Assembly: GCF_014203155.1 (NCBI RefSeq)
Contig: NZ_JACHIK010000004.1
Span: 186,001 to 250,000 of the forward strand
Source of the DNA: Shinella fusca
Lineage (GTDB): Bacteria > Pseudomonadota > Alphaproteobacteria > Rhizobiales > Rhizobiaceae
Direction of reading: 5' to 3'
DNA: 64,000 bases
Each line of letters begins with the position of its first letter. Within the stretch, counting starts at the first letter, position 1. This document shows positions 1 through 8,863 of the stretch, piece after piece. The notes under the pieces were generated by a model. That model was not told where the DNA came from. It made no database searches and worked only from the letters and a program-made list of their open reading frames with translations. The position numbers and the translations under genes are program-made.

Positions 1-251
1 TGATCAACGGGCTTGCCGCGCTGATGATCGGCGAGGCGATCGTCGGCAAGCAGAGCGTGCTGCGCCAGCTCGCCGCGCCCTTCGTCGGCGCGGTCGTCTA
101 TTACCAGCTCGTCTCCTTCTGCCTTGCCGCCGGCATGCCGCCGCCGGACCTCAAGCTGGCGACGGGCCTCTTCGTGCTCGCCATGCTGGCCCTGCCGAGC
201 CTCAAGCGCAGCCGCGGGCCGGCGCCCGCCCGCGAGACCTTCCGTGAATAG
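1..251 (+). CDS. C-terminal part of an ABC transporter permease (CmpB/COG4120-like), cut by the window edge
   Basis: The frame is open from base 3 with no start inside the window, so only the last 82 or so residues are present. The visible text has an early VGKQSVLRQLAAPFVGA stretch, two hydrophobic helices (about bases 70-140 and 155-205) and a short basic tail. This matches my memory of the C-terminus of the uncharacterised permeases found with tryptophan/tyrosine-type binding proteins. It lies 15 bases upstream of kynU on the same strand, so it may import tryptophan or kynurenine for that enzyme; that link is inference from position. An internal ATG at 24 should not be taken as the start, because the preceding residues continue the helix. 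Confidence 0.6.
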   Translation, partial: INGLAALMIGEAIVGKQSVLRQLAAPFVGAVVYYQLVSFCLAAGMPPPDLKLATGLFVLAMLALPSLKRSRGPAPARETFRE

Positions 252-266
252 CCAAGGACTGCCCTC

Positions 267-1514
267 ATGACCGCACTTCCCGATCTTGCCGCAATCGAGG
301 CCATGGACGCCGCCGACGGCCTGCGCGCCATGCGCGAGCGCTTCATCCTGCCGGAAGGGCTCGTCTATCTCGACGGCAATTCCCTCGGTGTCGCATCGAA
401 AGCCGCCTTCACGGAATTGCAGGCGGCCGCCGCCGAGGAATGGGGGCAAGACCTCATCCGAAGCTGGAACACGGCCGGCTGGTTCGACATGCCGCTCACG
501 CTCGGCGACCGGGTCGGGCGTCTCGTCGGGGCGGCCGCCGGCCAGACGGCCGTCTGCGACACGACGTCGATCAACATCTACAAGGCCCTGCACGCGGCAA
601 TGGCGCTGCGGCCGGACCGCACGATCATCGTCGCCGAGGCCGGCAGCTTCCCGACGGACATCTACATGGCCGAGGGCGTCGTCTCGACGCGTCCGGGCGC
701 ATCGCTCCGCCTCGAAGGCGTCGACGCGCCGGAGATCGAGGACCTGATCGACGGCGATGTCGCCGTGGTCCTCGTCAACCACGTCAACTACAAGTCCGGC
801 GAGCTGCGCGACATGGCGGCGCTGACGCAGAAGGCCCACGAACACGGCGCGCTCGTCATCTGGGACCTCTGCCACACGGCCGGCGCCCTGCCGGTCGATC
901 TCGACGGCGCGAAGGCCGACTTCGCCGTCGGCTGCACCTACAAGTATCTCAACGGCGGCCCCGGCGCGCCGGCTTTCGTCTATGCCGCGGCCCGCCACCA
1001 CGGCGCCATCAGCCAGCCGCTCAGCGGCTGGTGGGGTCACGCCCGGCCCTTCGCCTTCGAAAAGCACTATGCGGCCGGCGAAGGCATCCGCCGCTTCCTC
1101 TGCGGCACGCAGCCGATCCTCTCGCTTCGCGCGCTCAAGGGCGCGCTCGACATCTGGGACGAGGTCGACATGGCGGCGCTACGCGAAAAGAGCCTCGGCC
1201 TCACCGATCTCTTCATCGCGCTCGTCGAGGAAAAATGCGCGGCCTACGGTCTCGAATTCGAAAGCTCGCGCGAGCGGGAAAAGCGCGGCAGCCAGGTCTC
1301 GTTCCGCCATCCGCACGCCTACGAGATCATGCAGGCGCTGATCGCCCGCGGCGTCATCGGCGACTTCCGCGCCCCCTCGACCATGCGCTTCGGCTTCACG
1401 CCGCTCTACCTGCGCTATGCCGACGTGTGGCGGGCGGTCGAGATCCTGGAGGAGATCCTGCGCACCGGCGCGTGGCAGGATGCGCGCTTCGCGGTCCGGT
1501 CCGCCGTGACCTGA
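267..1514 (+). CDS. kynU: Kynureninase
   Basis: This PLP enzyme cleaves L-kynurenine to anthranilate and L-alanine in the kynurenine route of tryptophan breakdown. The 415-residue protein has the family length. The Schiff-base lysine is K226 in the motif CTYKYLNGGPGAPAF. The cofactor-binding IWDLCHTAGALPVDL lies at about 198-212, and the N-terminal substrate motif YLDGNSLG is at 34-41. The gene runs convergently to livF with only 8 bases between the two stops. The matching steps are encoded nearby (kynA 6108-6944, arylformamidase 8864-9697) and the product is consumed by the CoA ligase at 6946-8562, so the assignment is strong. A 3-hydroxykynurenine preference cannot be excluded from sequence. 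Confidence 0.95.
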   Translation: MTALPDLAAIEAMDAADGLRAMRERFILPEGLVYLDGNSLGVASKAAFTELQAAAAEEWGQDLIRSWNTAGWFDMPLTLGDRVGRLVGAAAGQTAVCDTTSINIYKALHAAMALRPDRTIIVAEAGSFPTDIYMAEGVVSTRPGASLRLEGVDAPEIEDLIDGDVAVVLVNHVNYKSGELRDMAALTQKAHEHGALVIWDLCHTAGALPVDLDGAKADFAVGCTYKYLNGGPGAPAFVYAAARHHGAISQPLSGWWGHARPFAFEKHYAAGEGIRRFLCGTQPILSLRALKGALDIWDEVDMAALREKSLGLTDLFIALVEEKCAAYGLEFESSREREKRGSQVSFRHPHAYEIMQALIARGVIGDFRAPSTMRFGFTPLYLRYADVWRAVEILEEILRTGAWQDARFAVRSAVT

Positions 1515-1522
1515 GGCCGCGG

Positions 1523-2209
1523 TCAGACGCCGAGATAGCGGTCCTGGAGCTCCGGCGTCAGCGCCGCCGGCGCGCCCTCGAAGACCGTCCTGCCCTTTTC
1601 CAGCACGAAACAGCGATCGGCCACCGGCAGGAGTTCGGCGAGCGTCTTGTCGACGACGAGGATCGATTGTCCCGCCGCCTTCAGCTTGCGGATCGCCGAC
1701 CAGATATCCTGCCGGATGACCGGGGCAAGCCCCTCCGTCGCCTCGTCGAGGACGAGGAGGCGCGGATTGGTCATCAGCGCGCGGCCGATGGCGAGCATCT
1801 GCTGCTCGCCGCCCGAGAGCGTCCTTGCATATTGATTGCGCCGCTCGCCGAGACGGGGGAAGAGGTCCACGACCTTCTCGAAGGTCCACGCGCTGCCGCG
1901 CGCGGTGGCAAGGAGGTTCTCCATCACCGTCAAGTTGGGAAAGCAGCGCCTTCCCTCCGGCACGAGGCCGAGGCCGAGCCGCGCGATCCGGTGCGGCCGC
2001 ATGCCGAAGATCGCCGTGCCGCCGAAATTGATCGCACCGGCGCGCGGGCGCACGAGGCCGATGATCGAGCTGATCGTCGTCGTCTTGCCCATGCCGTTGC
2101 GCCCCATCAGCGCGACGACCTCCCCTTCCCCGATATCGAGATCGACGCCGAAGAGCGCCTGCGAGGCGCCGTAGAAGGTTTCAAGGCCCCTGACTTCGAG
2201 AAGGGTCAC
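1523..2209 (-). CDS. livF: HAAT-family ABC transporter ATP-binding protein (LivF type)
   Basis: This is one of two cytoplasmic ATPases of a branched-chain-amino-acid-class importer. The 228-residue protein has Walker A GRNGMGKTT near residues 36-44, the signature LSGGEQQML near 134, and Walker B LLVLDEATEGLAP near 153-165. The start overlaps the livG stop by four bases (ATGA). It is the last gene of the operon ligase-kynA-livK-livH-livM-livG-livF. The operon context argues for tryptophan, kynurenine or anthranilate as cargo instead of Leu/Ile/Val; that is inference, as ATPases do not carry the specificity. Confidence 0.92.
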   Translation of the reverse strand: MTLLEVRGLETFYGASQALFGVDLDIGEGEVVALMGRNGMGKTTTISSIIGLVRPRAGAINFGGTAIFGMRPHRIARLGLGLVPEGRRCFPNLTVMENLLATARGSAWTFEKVVDLFPRLGERRNQYARTLSGGEQQMLAIGRALMTNPRLLVLDEATEGLAPVIRQDIWSAIRKLKAAGQSILVVDKTLAELLPVADRCFVLEKGRTVFEGAPAALTPELQDRYLGV

Positions 2210-2955
2210 GCGGCTTCTCCGAGATAGGCGCGGCGGACCTCCGGGTCGCTGCGGATTTCATCGACCGTCCCCGTCGCGACGATGCGGCCGTAGACGAGCA
2301 CCGAGACCCGGTCCGCCAGCGCGAAGACCGCGTCCATGTCGTGCTCCACCAGAAGCATCGGCGCTTCGTGGCGAAGCCCGTCGAGGAACCGGGTCAACTG
2401 CTTGGATCCTTCCGGCCCCATGCCCGCCATCGGCTCGTCGAAGAGGAAGGCCTTCGGCGAAAGGGCGAGCGCGATGGCGATTTCGAGCTGCCGGCGCTCG
2501 CCGTGTGAGAGCTCGGCCGCCGGCACATGAGCGCGGGCGGCAAGGCCGACGCGCTCCAGCATGGCCATTGCCGGCTCGATGAGGCTTTTGTCGCCCGCCA
2601 CCTGCCGGAAGAAGCGGAAGCTGCTGCCCTTCTTCGCCTGCACGGCCAGCATGACGTTGCGCAGCGCCGAGAACTCCTGGGCGAGCGAGGAGATCTGGAA
2701 GCTGCGGGCAAGGCCGAGTTGCGCACGCGCCGCCATGTCGAGCCCGCCGATATCCCGGCCGAGGAAGCGGATCGTGCCGCTGTCGGCGCGGAGCGTGCCG
2801 GCGATCTGGTGGATGAGCGTGCTCTTGCCGGCGCCGTTCGGGCCGATCAGCGCGTGGATCTGGCCGGGTTTGAGGTCGAGGCTGACCCCGTCCGTCGCCT
2901 TCAGCGCATTGAAGGACTTGCGCAGGTCCCGGATTTCGAGAACGGGCTCAGACAT
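2206..2955 (-). CDS. livG: HAAT-family ABC transporter ATP-binding protein (LivG type)
   Basis: This is the second ATPase of the importer, 249 residues from the ATG at 2955. An upstream ATG at 3000 would add 15 residues lying inside livM and looks unlikely. Walker A is GPNGAGKSTL, the signature is LSHGERRQLE, and Walker B is AFLFDEPMAGMGPE, the LivG form with a degenerate LSHGE signature. It overlaps the livM stop by 8 bases and livF by 4, so the three are translationally coupled. It acts at the inner membrane with LivF, energising LivH/LivM. Confidence 0.92.
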   Translation of the reverse strand: MSEPVLEIRDLRKSFNALKATDGVSLDLKPGQIHALIGPNGAGKSTLIHQIAGTLRADSGTIRFLGRDIGGLDMAARAQLGLARSFQISSLAQEFSALRNVMLAVQAKKGSSFRFFRQVAGDKSLIEPAMAMLERVGLAARAHVPAAELSHGERRQLEIAIALALSPKAFLFDEPMAGMGPEGSKQLTRFLDGLRHEAPMLLVEHDMDAVFALADRVSVLVYGRIVATGTVDEIRSDPEVRRAYLGEAA

Positions 2956-3919
2956 GGCGCGCCTTTCCCGAAAGAAGCCCCAGCAGGCCGCCGCGCGCAA
3001 AAAGCACGATGACGAGCAGGATGAGGCCGAGGAAGAATTGCCAGCGCTCGGTGATGCCGCCGAGCACGTATTCGAGGCAGACGAAGATCATCGCGCCGGC
3101 GACCGGCCCGAAGAGCCGCCCCTTGCCGCCGAGGATGATGAGGACGATGAGTTCGCCCGACATCTGCCAGGAGAGCATGGACGGGCCGACGAAGCGGTTG
3201 AGATCGGCATAGAGCGCGCCGGCAAGCCCGGTGATCATCGCCGACAGCGTGAAGGCGGCAAGCCGGATTTTGAAGGGCGGGATGCCGACGGCGGCAAGAC
3301 GCGTGCCGTTCTGCCGCGCCGCCTGCAGCGCGCTGCCGAAGCGCGAGCCCTCGACGAGGCGGAAGAGGAGGAGCGTCGCCATCAGCACGGCAAGGCAGAC
3401 GAGGAAATAGGGCAGCGGCTTCGCCGTGTTGACGCCGGGAAAGGCGTTGCGCACGTAGATCGACAGGCCGTCCTCGCCGCCGTAGGCCGGCCAGGAGATC
3501 GCGAAATAGTAGATCATCTGCGCGAAGGCGAGCGTGATCATGATGAAGTAGACGCCGGTGGTGCGCAGGCTGATCGCGCCGATCGGCAGGGCGACGAGGC
3601 CGGCGACCGCGACGGCCACGAGCCAGATCAGCGGCATGAAGGTCGTGCCCGGAATGCCGGCGAAGAGCGGCTCGGCGTTGAACGCATGGGTTGCCAGGAT
3701 GCCCGCGACATAGCCGCCGAGACCGAAGAAGGCGACATGGCCGAAGGAGAGCAGCCCGCCGAGGCCGAGCGCCAGGTTGAGGCCGGCAGCGGCGAGCGCC
3801 AGCACGACGACCCGGGTGGCGAGCGTCACGTAGAAGGGCTCGCCCATGCCGGCCGCGATCAGCGGCACGCCGATGAGCAGGAGAGCGAGCAGAAGGTTGA
3901 CGGCGGATTCGCGGTTCAT
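2948..3919 (-). CDS. livM: HAAT-family ABC transporter permease (LivM type)
   Basis: This is an inner-membrane permease subunit of 323 residues. I chose the ATG at 3919, which opens MNRESAVNLLLALLLIGVPL; the frame upstream is antisense to livH. It is strongly hydrophobic with 8-10 predicted helices. The LivM hallmark GLGGLLSFGHVAFFGLGGYV is near residues 45-65, and the ATPase-contact region GALYADLNRFVGPS is near 245. The gene lies 8 bases after livH and overlaps livG. Together with LivH it forms the pore; the context suggests aromatic tryptophan-pathway cargo. Confidence 0.92.
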   Translation of the reverse strand: MNRESAVNLLLALLLIGVPLIAAGMGEPFYVTLATRVVVLALAAAGLNLALGLGGLLSFGHVAFFGLGGYVAGILATHAFNAEPLFAGIPGTTFMPLIWLVAVAVAGLVALPIGAISLRTTGVYFIMITLAFAQMIYYFAISWPAYGGEDGLSIYVRNAFPGVNTAKPLPYFLVCLAVLMATLLLFRLVEGSRFGSALQAARQNGTRLAAVGIPPFKIRLAAFTLSAMITGLAGALYADLNRFVGPSMLSWQMSGELIVLIILGGKGRLFGPVAGAMIFVCLEYVLGGITERWQFFLGLILLVIVLFARGGLLGLLSGKARHV

Positions 3920-3927
3920 CGGCCCCC

Positions 3928-4848
3928 TCACGTCTCGGCCGCGAACAGGCCGCTCGGCCGGAAGGCGAGGATGAGGGCCATAACGACGTAGATCAGCATG
4001 GAGGCGAGCGCCGCGCCGATGGTGGTGGCCTGCGCGGCGGGCATGGTGAGCGCCAGAAGCGAGGGCAGCAGGAAGCGGCCCATCGTATCGACGACCCCGA
4101 CGATGACGGCGCCGACGAGCGCTCCCTTGATGGAGCCGATGCCGCCGATGACGATGACGACGAAGGCGAGGATGAGCACGGGCTCGCCCATGCCGACCTG
4201 CACGGACTGGAGCGCGCCGACGAGCGCGCCGGCAAGGCCGGCAAGCGCCGCGCCGAGCGCGAAGACGACCGTATAGAGCGTGCTGATATCGACGCCGAGG
4301 GCCGCGATCATCTCGCGGTCGGATTCGCCGGCGCGGATGCGCATGCCGAGGCGCGTCTTCGAGATCAGGAGATAGAGGCCGATGGCGACGAGGAAGCCGA
4401 CGGCGATGATCGCGAGGCGATAGAGCTGGTACTGCCCGCCGCCCGGCAGCGGCACCGCGCCCTGCAATTGCCTGGGGATGTCGAGATAGAGCGGGAACGA
4501 GCCGAAGAGCCAGCGCGCGCCCTCCGACAGGATCAGGATGAGGGCGAAGGTGGCGAGCACCTGGTCGAGATGGTCGCGGTCGTAGAGCCGGCGGATGACG
4601 GCGACCTCGATGAGCGCGCCGACGCCGGCGGCGGCCGCAAGGCTGGCGACAAGGCCGAGCCAGAAGGAGCCGGTCGCCGCCGCAATCGTCGCGCAGGCGA
4701 AGGCGCCGACCATGTAGAGCGAGCCGTGGGCGAGATTGATGAGGCCCATGACGCCGAAGATCAGCGTCAGGCCGGCGGCCATCAGAAACAGCATCACGCC
4801 GAGCTGCAGCCCGTTGAGCAATTGTTCGATCAGGAGTGCGGTGAACAC
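3928..4848 (-). CDS. livH: HAAT-family ABC transporter permease (LivH type)
   Basis: This is the inner-membrane permease partner of LivM, about 306 residues. The open frame reaches an ATG at 4887, but that codon lies inside a stable hairpin (4878-4911). The family N-terminus matches better from the GTG at 4848 (VFTALLIEQLLNGLQLG), which has a GGA 9-11 bases upstream, so I use the GTG. Conserved text includes TLIFGVMGLINLAHGS near residues 30-45 and an IGGIGSIKGALVGAVIVGVV stretch near 230. It follows the binding-protein gene with the hairpin between them. Confidence 0.88.
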   Translation of the reverse strand: MFTALLIEQLLNGLQLGVMLFLMAAGLTLIFGVMGLINLAHGSLYMVGAFACATIAAATGSFWLGLVASLAAAAGVGALIEVAVIRRLYDRDHLDQVLATFALILILSEGARWLFGSFPLYLDIPRQLQGAVPLPGGGQYQLYRLAIIAVGFLVAIGLYLLISKTRLGMRIRAGESDREMIAALGVDISTLYTVVFALGAALAGLAGALVGALQSVQVGMGEPVLILAFVVIVIGGIGSIKGALVGAVIVGVVDTMGRFLLPSLLALTMPAAQATTIGAALASMLIYVVMALILAFRPSGLFAAET

Positions 4849-4877
4849 GGCGTCGATCCAAACTTCGGGTCGGGAGC

Positions 4878-4911
4878 GCCCGGGCACCGGCGGAAGGCCG
4901 GATGCCCGGGC
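4878..4911 (-). repeat. Stable hairpin between the livK-like gene and livH
   Basis: Arms 4878-4891 and 4897-4911 pair over 14 bases with a single bulged A at 4902 and a five-base loop. No T-run follows on the minus strand, so it is less likely a terminator than an mRNA-stabilising or partially attenuating structure that raises binding-protein output over the permeases. Similar structures follow four other binding-protein genes in this window. Confidence 0.7.
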
Positions 4912-4930
4912 GGTCGGACGTCAGCGGTTC

Positions 4931-6067
4931 CTAGAGGCCGCACTGTTCGGCATAGGCGTCCTTGTGCTTTTCGAAGGCGGTCGCGATGATCTTGTTGGTC
5001 AGCACGTCGCCGTCCTTCACCACCTCGCGCACGTAGATGTTCTGGATCGGATGCTGGTTGTTGTTGAAGGCGAAGTCGCCGCGCACGGACTTGAAGTCCG
5101 CGGCCTTCAGCGCCGCGCGGAAGGCGTCCTTGTCCTTGACGCTGGCTTTCGACAGCGCCGAGAGGATGAGGTTCGCCGTATCCCAGCTCTGCGCCGCATA
5201 GATCGACGGCAGGCGGTCATATTCGGCCTTGAAGCTTTCGACGAAGGCCTTGCTCGCCTCGTTGTCGAGGTCGGGCGACCAGCTCGCGGAGTTCTTCACG
5301 CCGAGCGCCGCATCACCCACGGCCGGCAGCACGTCCTGGTCGAAGGAGAAGCTCGGCCCCATGACCGGAATGCCGACGCCGGACTGGGCATACTGCTTCA
5401 TGAAGGCGATGCCCATGCCGCCGGGCAGGAAGAAGTAGACGGAATCAGCGCCCGAGGCGCGGATCTGCGCGATCTCGGCCGCATAGTCCGTCTGGCCGAC
5501 CTGGGTATAGACCTCGCCGGAAAGCGTGCCCTTGTAGTAGCGCTTGAAGCCGGTCAGCGCGTCCTTGCCGGCCGGATAGTTGGGCGCCAGGATGAAGGTG
5601 TTCTTGTAGTCCTTGTTGGCGTATTCGCCCATCGCCTCGTGGAAGTTGTCGTTCTGGTAGGCGACGTTGAAATAGTTGGCGTTGCAGTTTGCGCCGGCAA
5701 GCGCCGACGGGCCGGCATTCGGCGACAGGTAGATGATGTCCTGCGCCACCGCATTCGGCACGACGGCCATGGCGAGGTTCGACCAGATGATGCCCGTCAT
5801 CAGGTCGACCTTGTCGCCCTGGATCATCTTCTCGGCGATCTGCACCGCCAGTTCCGGCTTCTGGGCGTCGTCCTCCACGACGAGCTCGATATCCTTGTTG
5901 CCCGACTGCTTGATGGCGAGCTGGAAGGCATCGCGCATGTCGATGCCGAGGCCCGCGCCGCCGCCCGAAAGCGTGGTGATGACGCCGATCTTCACCGGCT
6001 CGGCATGGGCAAGGCCGGATGTTGCCAGCGAAAGGCCGAAGAGGCTTGCCGTCAGAATGCGCTTCAT
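4931..6067 (-). CDS. Periplasmic substrate-binding protein, branched-chain amino acid/aromatic type (LivK-like)
   Basis: This 378-residue protein captures the substrate of the LivHMGF importer. Residues 1-22 form a classic Sec signal peptide (basic MKR, hydrophobic core, ALAHA-type cleavage before EPVKIG). The mature part opens with PVKIGVITTLSGGGAGLG, the start of a type I periplasmic fold of the Peripla_BP_6 family. A strong RBS (GAGGAG) precedes the ATG. It lies 40 bases after kynA in the same operon as the CoA ligase, so the ligand is probably tryptophan, kynurenine, anthranilate or another aromatic acid. Related proteins bind benzoate-type ligands; the exact ligand is not readable from sequence. 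Confidence 0.88.
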   Translation of the reverse strand: MKRILTASLFGLSLATSGLAHAEPVKIGVITTLSGGGAGLGIDMRDAFQLAIKQSGNKDIELVVEDDAQKPELAVQIAEKMIQGDKVDLMTGIIWSNLAMAVVPNAVAQDIIYLSPNAGPSALAGANCNANYFNVAYQNDNFHEAMGEYANKDYKNTFILAPNYPAGKDALTGFKRYYKGTLSGEVYTQVGQTDYAAEIAQIRASGADSVYFFLPGGMGIAFMKQYAQSGVGIPVMGPSFSFDQDVLPAVGDAALGVKNSASWSPDLDNEASKAFVESFKAEYDRLPSIYAAQSWDTANLILSALSKASVKDKDAFRAALKAADFKSVRGDFAFNNNQHPIQNIYVREVVKDGDVLTNKIIATAFEKHKDAYAEQCGL

Positions 6068-6107
6068 GCTGTTCTCCTCATTATGGTTCGATTATTATTG
6101 TGTTCTA

Positions 6108-6944
6108 TCAAAGGTCTGTACGTACATGCCATAACTCGGGGAAGAGTTCTACTTCGAGCATCTTCTTCAGGTAGGACGCGCCGGAGGTTCCGCCCGTGCC
6201 CCGCTTGAAGCCGATGATGCGCTCGACGGTCGTGACGTGGTTGAAGCGCCAGCGGCGGAAATAATCCTCGAAATCGACCAGCTTCTCGGCAAGCTCGTAG
6301 AGCATCCAGTAGCGCCTCGGATCGCGGTAGACGGCCTGCCAGGCCGCAAGGACCTTCTCGTTCTCCGCGCGCGTCTCGCGCCAGTCGCCGCGCTCCTCCT
6401 CCCCGCCGACGTCGAAGCCGTTGCGCGCGAGGAGCCGGATCGCCTCGTCGTAGAGCGAGGGCGCGGCAAGGATCGCCTCCAGCTTCTCAAGGATGTCCGG
6501 CCGGTGGGCGTGCGGGCGCAGCATGGCGAGGTTGCGATTGCCGGCCAGGAACTCGATCGCCCGGTATTGCCAGGACTGGAAGCCGGAGGACTGGCCGAGC
6601 GACTGGCGGAATTCGGTATATTCGCTCGGCGTCATCGTGCGCAGCACGTCCCAGGCGTTGTTGAGCTGCTCGAAGATGCGGGCGACGCGCGTCAGCATCT
6701 TGAAGGCGGGCTCCAGCCTGTCCTCGCGGATCGAGCGCACCGCCGAGCCGATCTCGTGCAGGGCGAGCTTCATCCAGAGCTCGGAGGTCTGGTGCTGGAT
6801 GATGAAGAGCATCTCGTCATGCGCGGACGAAAGCGGCTCCTGCGCGGTCAGCACCTTCTCCAGCATGAGATAGTCGCTATAGGACATGCGCCCTTCGAAC
6901 GACATCTGCGCGCCTTCGCCGGAAGGATCGTAGGGCTTGCCCAT
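6108..6944 (-). CDS. kynA: Tryptophan 2,3-dioxygenase
   Basis: This haem enzyme opens the indole ring of L-tryptophan to N-formyl-L-kynurenine, the first step of the pathway. The 278-residue length fits the bacterial family. Visible hallmarks are the substrate-side histidine in [16 protein letters not shown] (H51), the helix [20 protein letters not shown] carrying the expected proximal haem ligand (H236), and [11 protein letters not shown] at 249-259. The start at 6944 has an upstream GGGGAA and lies 1 base after the stop of the CoA ligase, so the two are co-transcribed. With the arylformamidase and kynureninase in this window, the route to anthranilate is complete. Confidence 0.96.
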   Translation of the reverse strand: MGKPYDPSGEGAQMSFEGRMSYSDYLMLEKVLTAQEPLSSAHDEMLFIIQHQTSELWMKLALHEIGSAVRSIREDRLEPAFKMLTRVARIFEQLNNAWDVLRTMTPSEYTEFRQSLGQSSGFQSWQYRAIEFLAGNRNLAMLRPHAHRPDILEKLEAILAAPSLYDEAIRLLARNGFDVGGEEERGDWRETRAENEKVLAAWQAVYRDPRRYWMLYELAEKLVDFEDYFRRWRFNHVTTVERIIGFKRGTGGTSGASYLKKMLEVELFPELWHVRTDL

Positions 6945-6945
6945 C

Positions 6946-8562
6946 TCAGTTTCCCCGCAGGCGGAACCGCTGGATCTTGCCCGTCGCCGTCTTCGGCAGG
7001 GCCTCCAGGAATTTCACCGAGCGCGGATATTTGTAGGGGGCGATCATCGCCTTCACATGGTCCTGCAGGCGCTTGACCGTCAGCTCGTCCGCCGCGATGC
7101 CGGCGACAAGCACGACATGGGCCTCGACGACCTGGCCGCGCTCGTTGTCCGGCGCGCCGATAACGGCGCATTCCAGCACATCCGGATGGGCGATCAGGGC
7201 CGCTTCTACCTCCGGGCCGGCGATGTTGTAGCCGGAGCTGATGATCATGTCGTCCGAGCGGGCGGCGAAATGGAAGAAGCCGTCCTCGTCCTCGTAGAAG
7301 GCGTCGCCCGTCAGGTTCCAGCCGTCGCGGACATAGGCCTTCTGGCGGTCGTCGGCCATGTAGCGGCAGCCGGTCGGCCCGCGCACGGCGAGCTTGCCGA
7401 TCGTGCCGCGCGGCACCTCGCGCATGTCCTCGTCGACGATGCGCGCCTCGTAGCCGCCGACCGGCTTTCCGGTCGAGGCGGCCTTGCGGTCCGCGAAGCG
7501 GTTGGAAATGAAGATGTGCAGCATCTCGGTGGCGCCGATGCCGTCGAGGATCGGCTTGCCGGTCTTCTCGCTCCATTCCTCGAAGACAGGGCCGGGCAGC
7601 GTCTCGCCCGCGGAGATCGCGACGCGCAGCGAGGAAAGGTCGGCGCCCGCATCCATCGCCTTCAGCATGGCGCGATAGGCGGTCGGCGCGGTGAACGAGA
7701 TCGTCGCCTTGTAGGTCTCGATGATCTCCACCATCAGCGCAGGCGTCGCCTGTTCGAGGAGCGTCGCGGCCGCGCCGAAGCGCAGGGGGAAGATCGCAAG
7801 GCCGCCGAGGCCGAAGGTGAAGGCGAGCGGCGGAGAGCCGACGAAGATATCCTCCGGCGTCACGCCGAGAACCTCCTTCGCATAGCCGTCGGCAATCGCC
7901 ATCAGGTCGCGGTGGAAATGCATGGTCGCCTTCGGCACGCCGGTCGTGCCCGAGGTGAAGCCGAGGAGCGCCACGTCGTCCCGCCCCGTCCGCACGGCCT
8001 CGAAGGTGACGGACTTGTCGAGCGCGACCCGGTCGAGCTCGGCGTCGTGGTTGGCCGTGCCGTCGAAGCCGACGACCTGCCGGAGATGGCGGCTGTCCTT
8101 GGCGCAGGCGATCATCTCGTCCATCAGGCGCGTATCGCAGAGCGCAAGGCCGATCTCCGCCTTGTCGACGATCTTGGCGAGTTCCCCGGCCCGCAGCATC
8201 GGCATGGTGTTGACGACGACGGCGCCCGCCTTGGTGGCGGCAAGCCAGCAGGCGACCATGGCCGGGTTGTTCGCCGAGCGGATGAGGATGCGGTTGCCGG
8301 GCCTGACGCCGTAATTCTCGACGAGCGCGTGCGCCAGCCGGTTCGTCCAGTCCGAGAGCTCCTTGTAGGTCCGCCGCCGCCCGTTGCCGATCAGCGCGGT
8401 ACGGTCGCCGAAACCGCGGGCGACCATGGCATCCGTCAGTTCGACGGCCGCGTTGAGGTGGTCGGGATAGTCGAACCCTTCGAGCAGGAAATCCGGCCAT
8501 TCCTCGGGCGGGGGCAGGTTGTCGCGGGTGAACGTGTCGACATGTGCGGTCGGTCCAAGCAT
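6946..8562 (-). CDS. 2-aminobenzoate (anthranilate)-CoA ligase
   Basis: An acyl-adenylate-forming enzyme of 538 residues. It has the AMP-binding motif [19 protein letters not shown] (199-217), ATP-contact region [11 protein letters not shown], and the C-terminal catalytic lysine in [15 protein letters not shown]. The N-terminal text [20 protein letters not shown] and the gene neighbours match ligases that activate anthranilate for the 2-aminobenzoyl-CoA route. I use the ATG at 8562 (upstream GGGGAA); an extension to 8754 reads through noncoding-looking DNA. It heads the minus-strand operon with kynA and the Liv-type importer. No 2-aminobenzoyl-CoA monooxygenase/reductase is seen in the window, so the next step must be elsewhere. 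Benzoate or salicylate activation is the main alternative. Confidence 0.85.
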   Translation of the reverse strand: MLGPTAHVDTFTRDNLPPPEEWPDFLLEGFDYPDHLNAAVELTDAMVARGFGDRTALIGNGRRRTYKELSDWTNRLAHALVENYGVRPGNRILIRSANNPAMVACWLAATKAGAVVVNTMPMLRAGELAKIVDKAEIGLALCDTRLMDEMIACAKDSRHLRQVVGFDGTANHDAELDRVALDKSVTFEAVRTGRDDVALLGFTSGTTGVPKATMHFHRDLMAIADGYAKEVLGVTPEDIFVGSPPLAFTFGLGGLAIFPLRFGAAATLLEQATPALMVEIIETYKATISFTAPTAYRAMLKAMDAGADLSSLRVAISAGETLPGPVFEEWSEKTGKPILDGIGATEMLHIFISNRFADRKAASTGKPVGGYEARIVDEDMREVPRGTIGKLAVRGPTGCRYMADDRQKAYVRDGWNLTGDAFYEDEDGFFHFAARSDDMIISSGYNIAGPEVEAALIAHPDVLECAVIGAPDNERGQVVEAHVVLVAGIAADELTVKRLQDHVKAMIAPYKYPRSVKFLEALPKTATGKIQRFRLRGN

Positions 8563-8863
8563 GTGGCGGCTATTCCCCTGTTCGTATCCTGCCTTCCGGA
8601 AAGGCCTGTTCAAAGCCGGCTGTTTTTCGGGTGATCGCGCGAGGACGGCCGGCCGGGCATGGCCGGACCGTGTCGTCGCGCGGGAAACGTCATCGATGGT
8701 GATGGGCACAGCGAAGACCTCCACTTCCGCGCTGAACATGGGGCAGCATGGCACCTGTCAAAAATCATTTCAAGCCTAAAGTTTCTTCCGCGACGCCATT
8801 GCCTTTGGCCGCCGTCCGGGCGATTGCTATGGCGCTGGCCGCATCAAAGGGAGGATTGCAGCG
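8563..8863. promoter_or_regulatory. Divergent promoter region between the anthranilate-CoA ligase and arylformamidase genes
   Basis: A 301-base gap without a convincing gene. On the minus strand a perfect TTGACA lies at 8756-8761, a candidate -35 for the ligase operon, but the -10 at normal spacing is poor (TGTTCA). On the plus strand a good RBS (GGGAGG) sits just before the ATG at 8864. I see no regulator gene and no clear palindrome here, so control of the tryptophan genes is unresolved. Confidence 0.45.

Noticed and set aside
4931-6067. Plain leucine/isoleucine/valine importer
   Set aside because: The operon is fused with kynA and an anthranilate-CoA ligase; the class is correct but branched-chain specificity is not supported by context.
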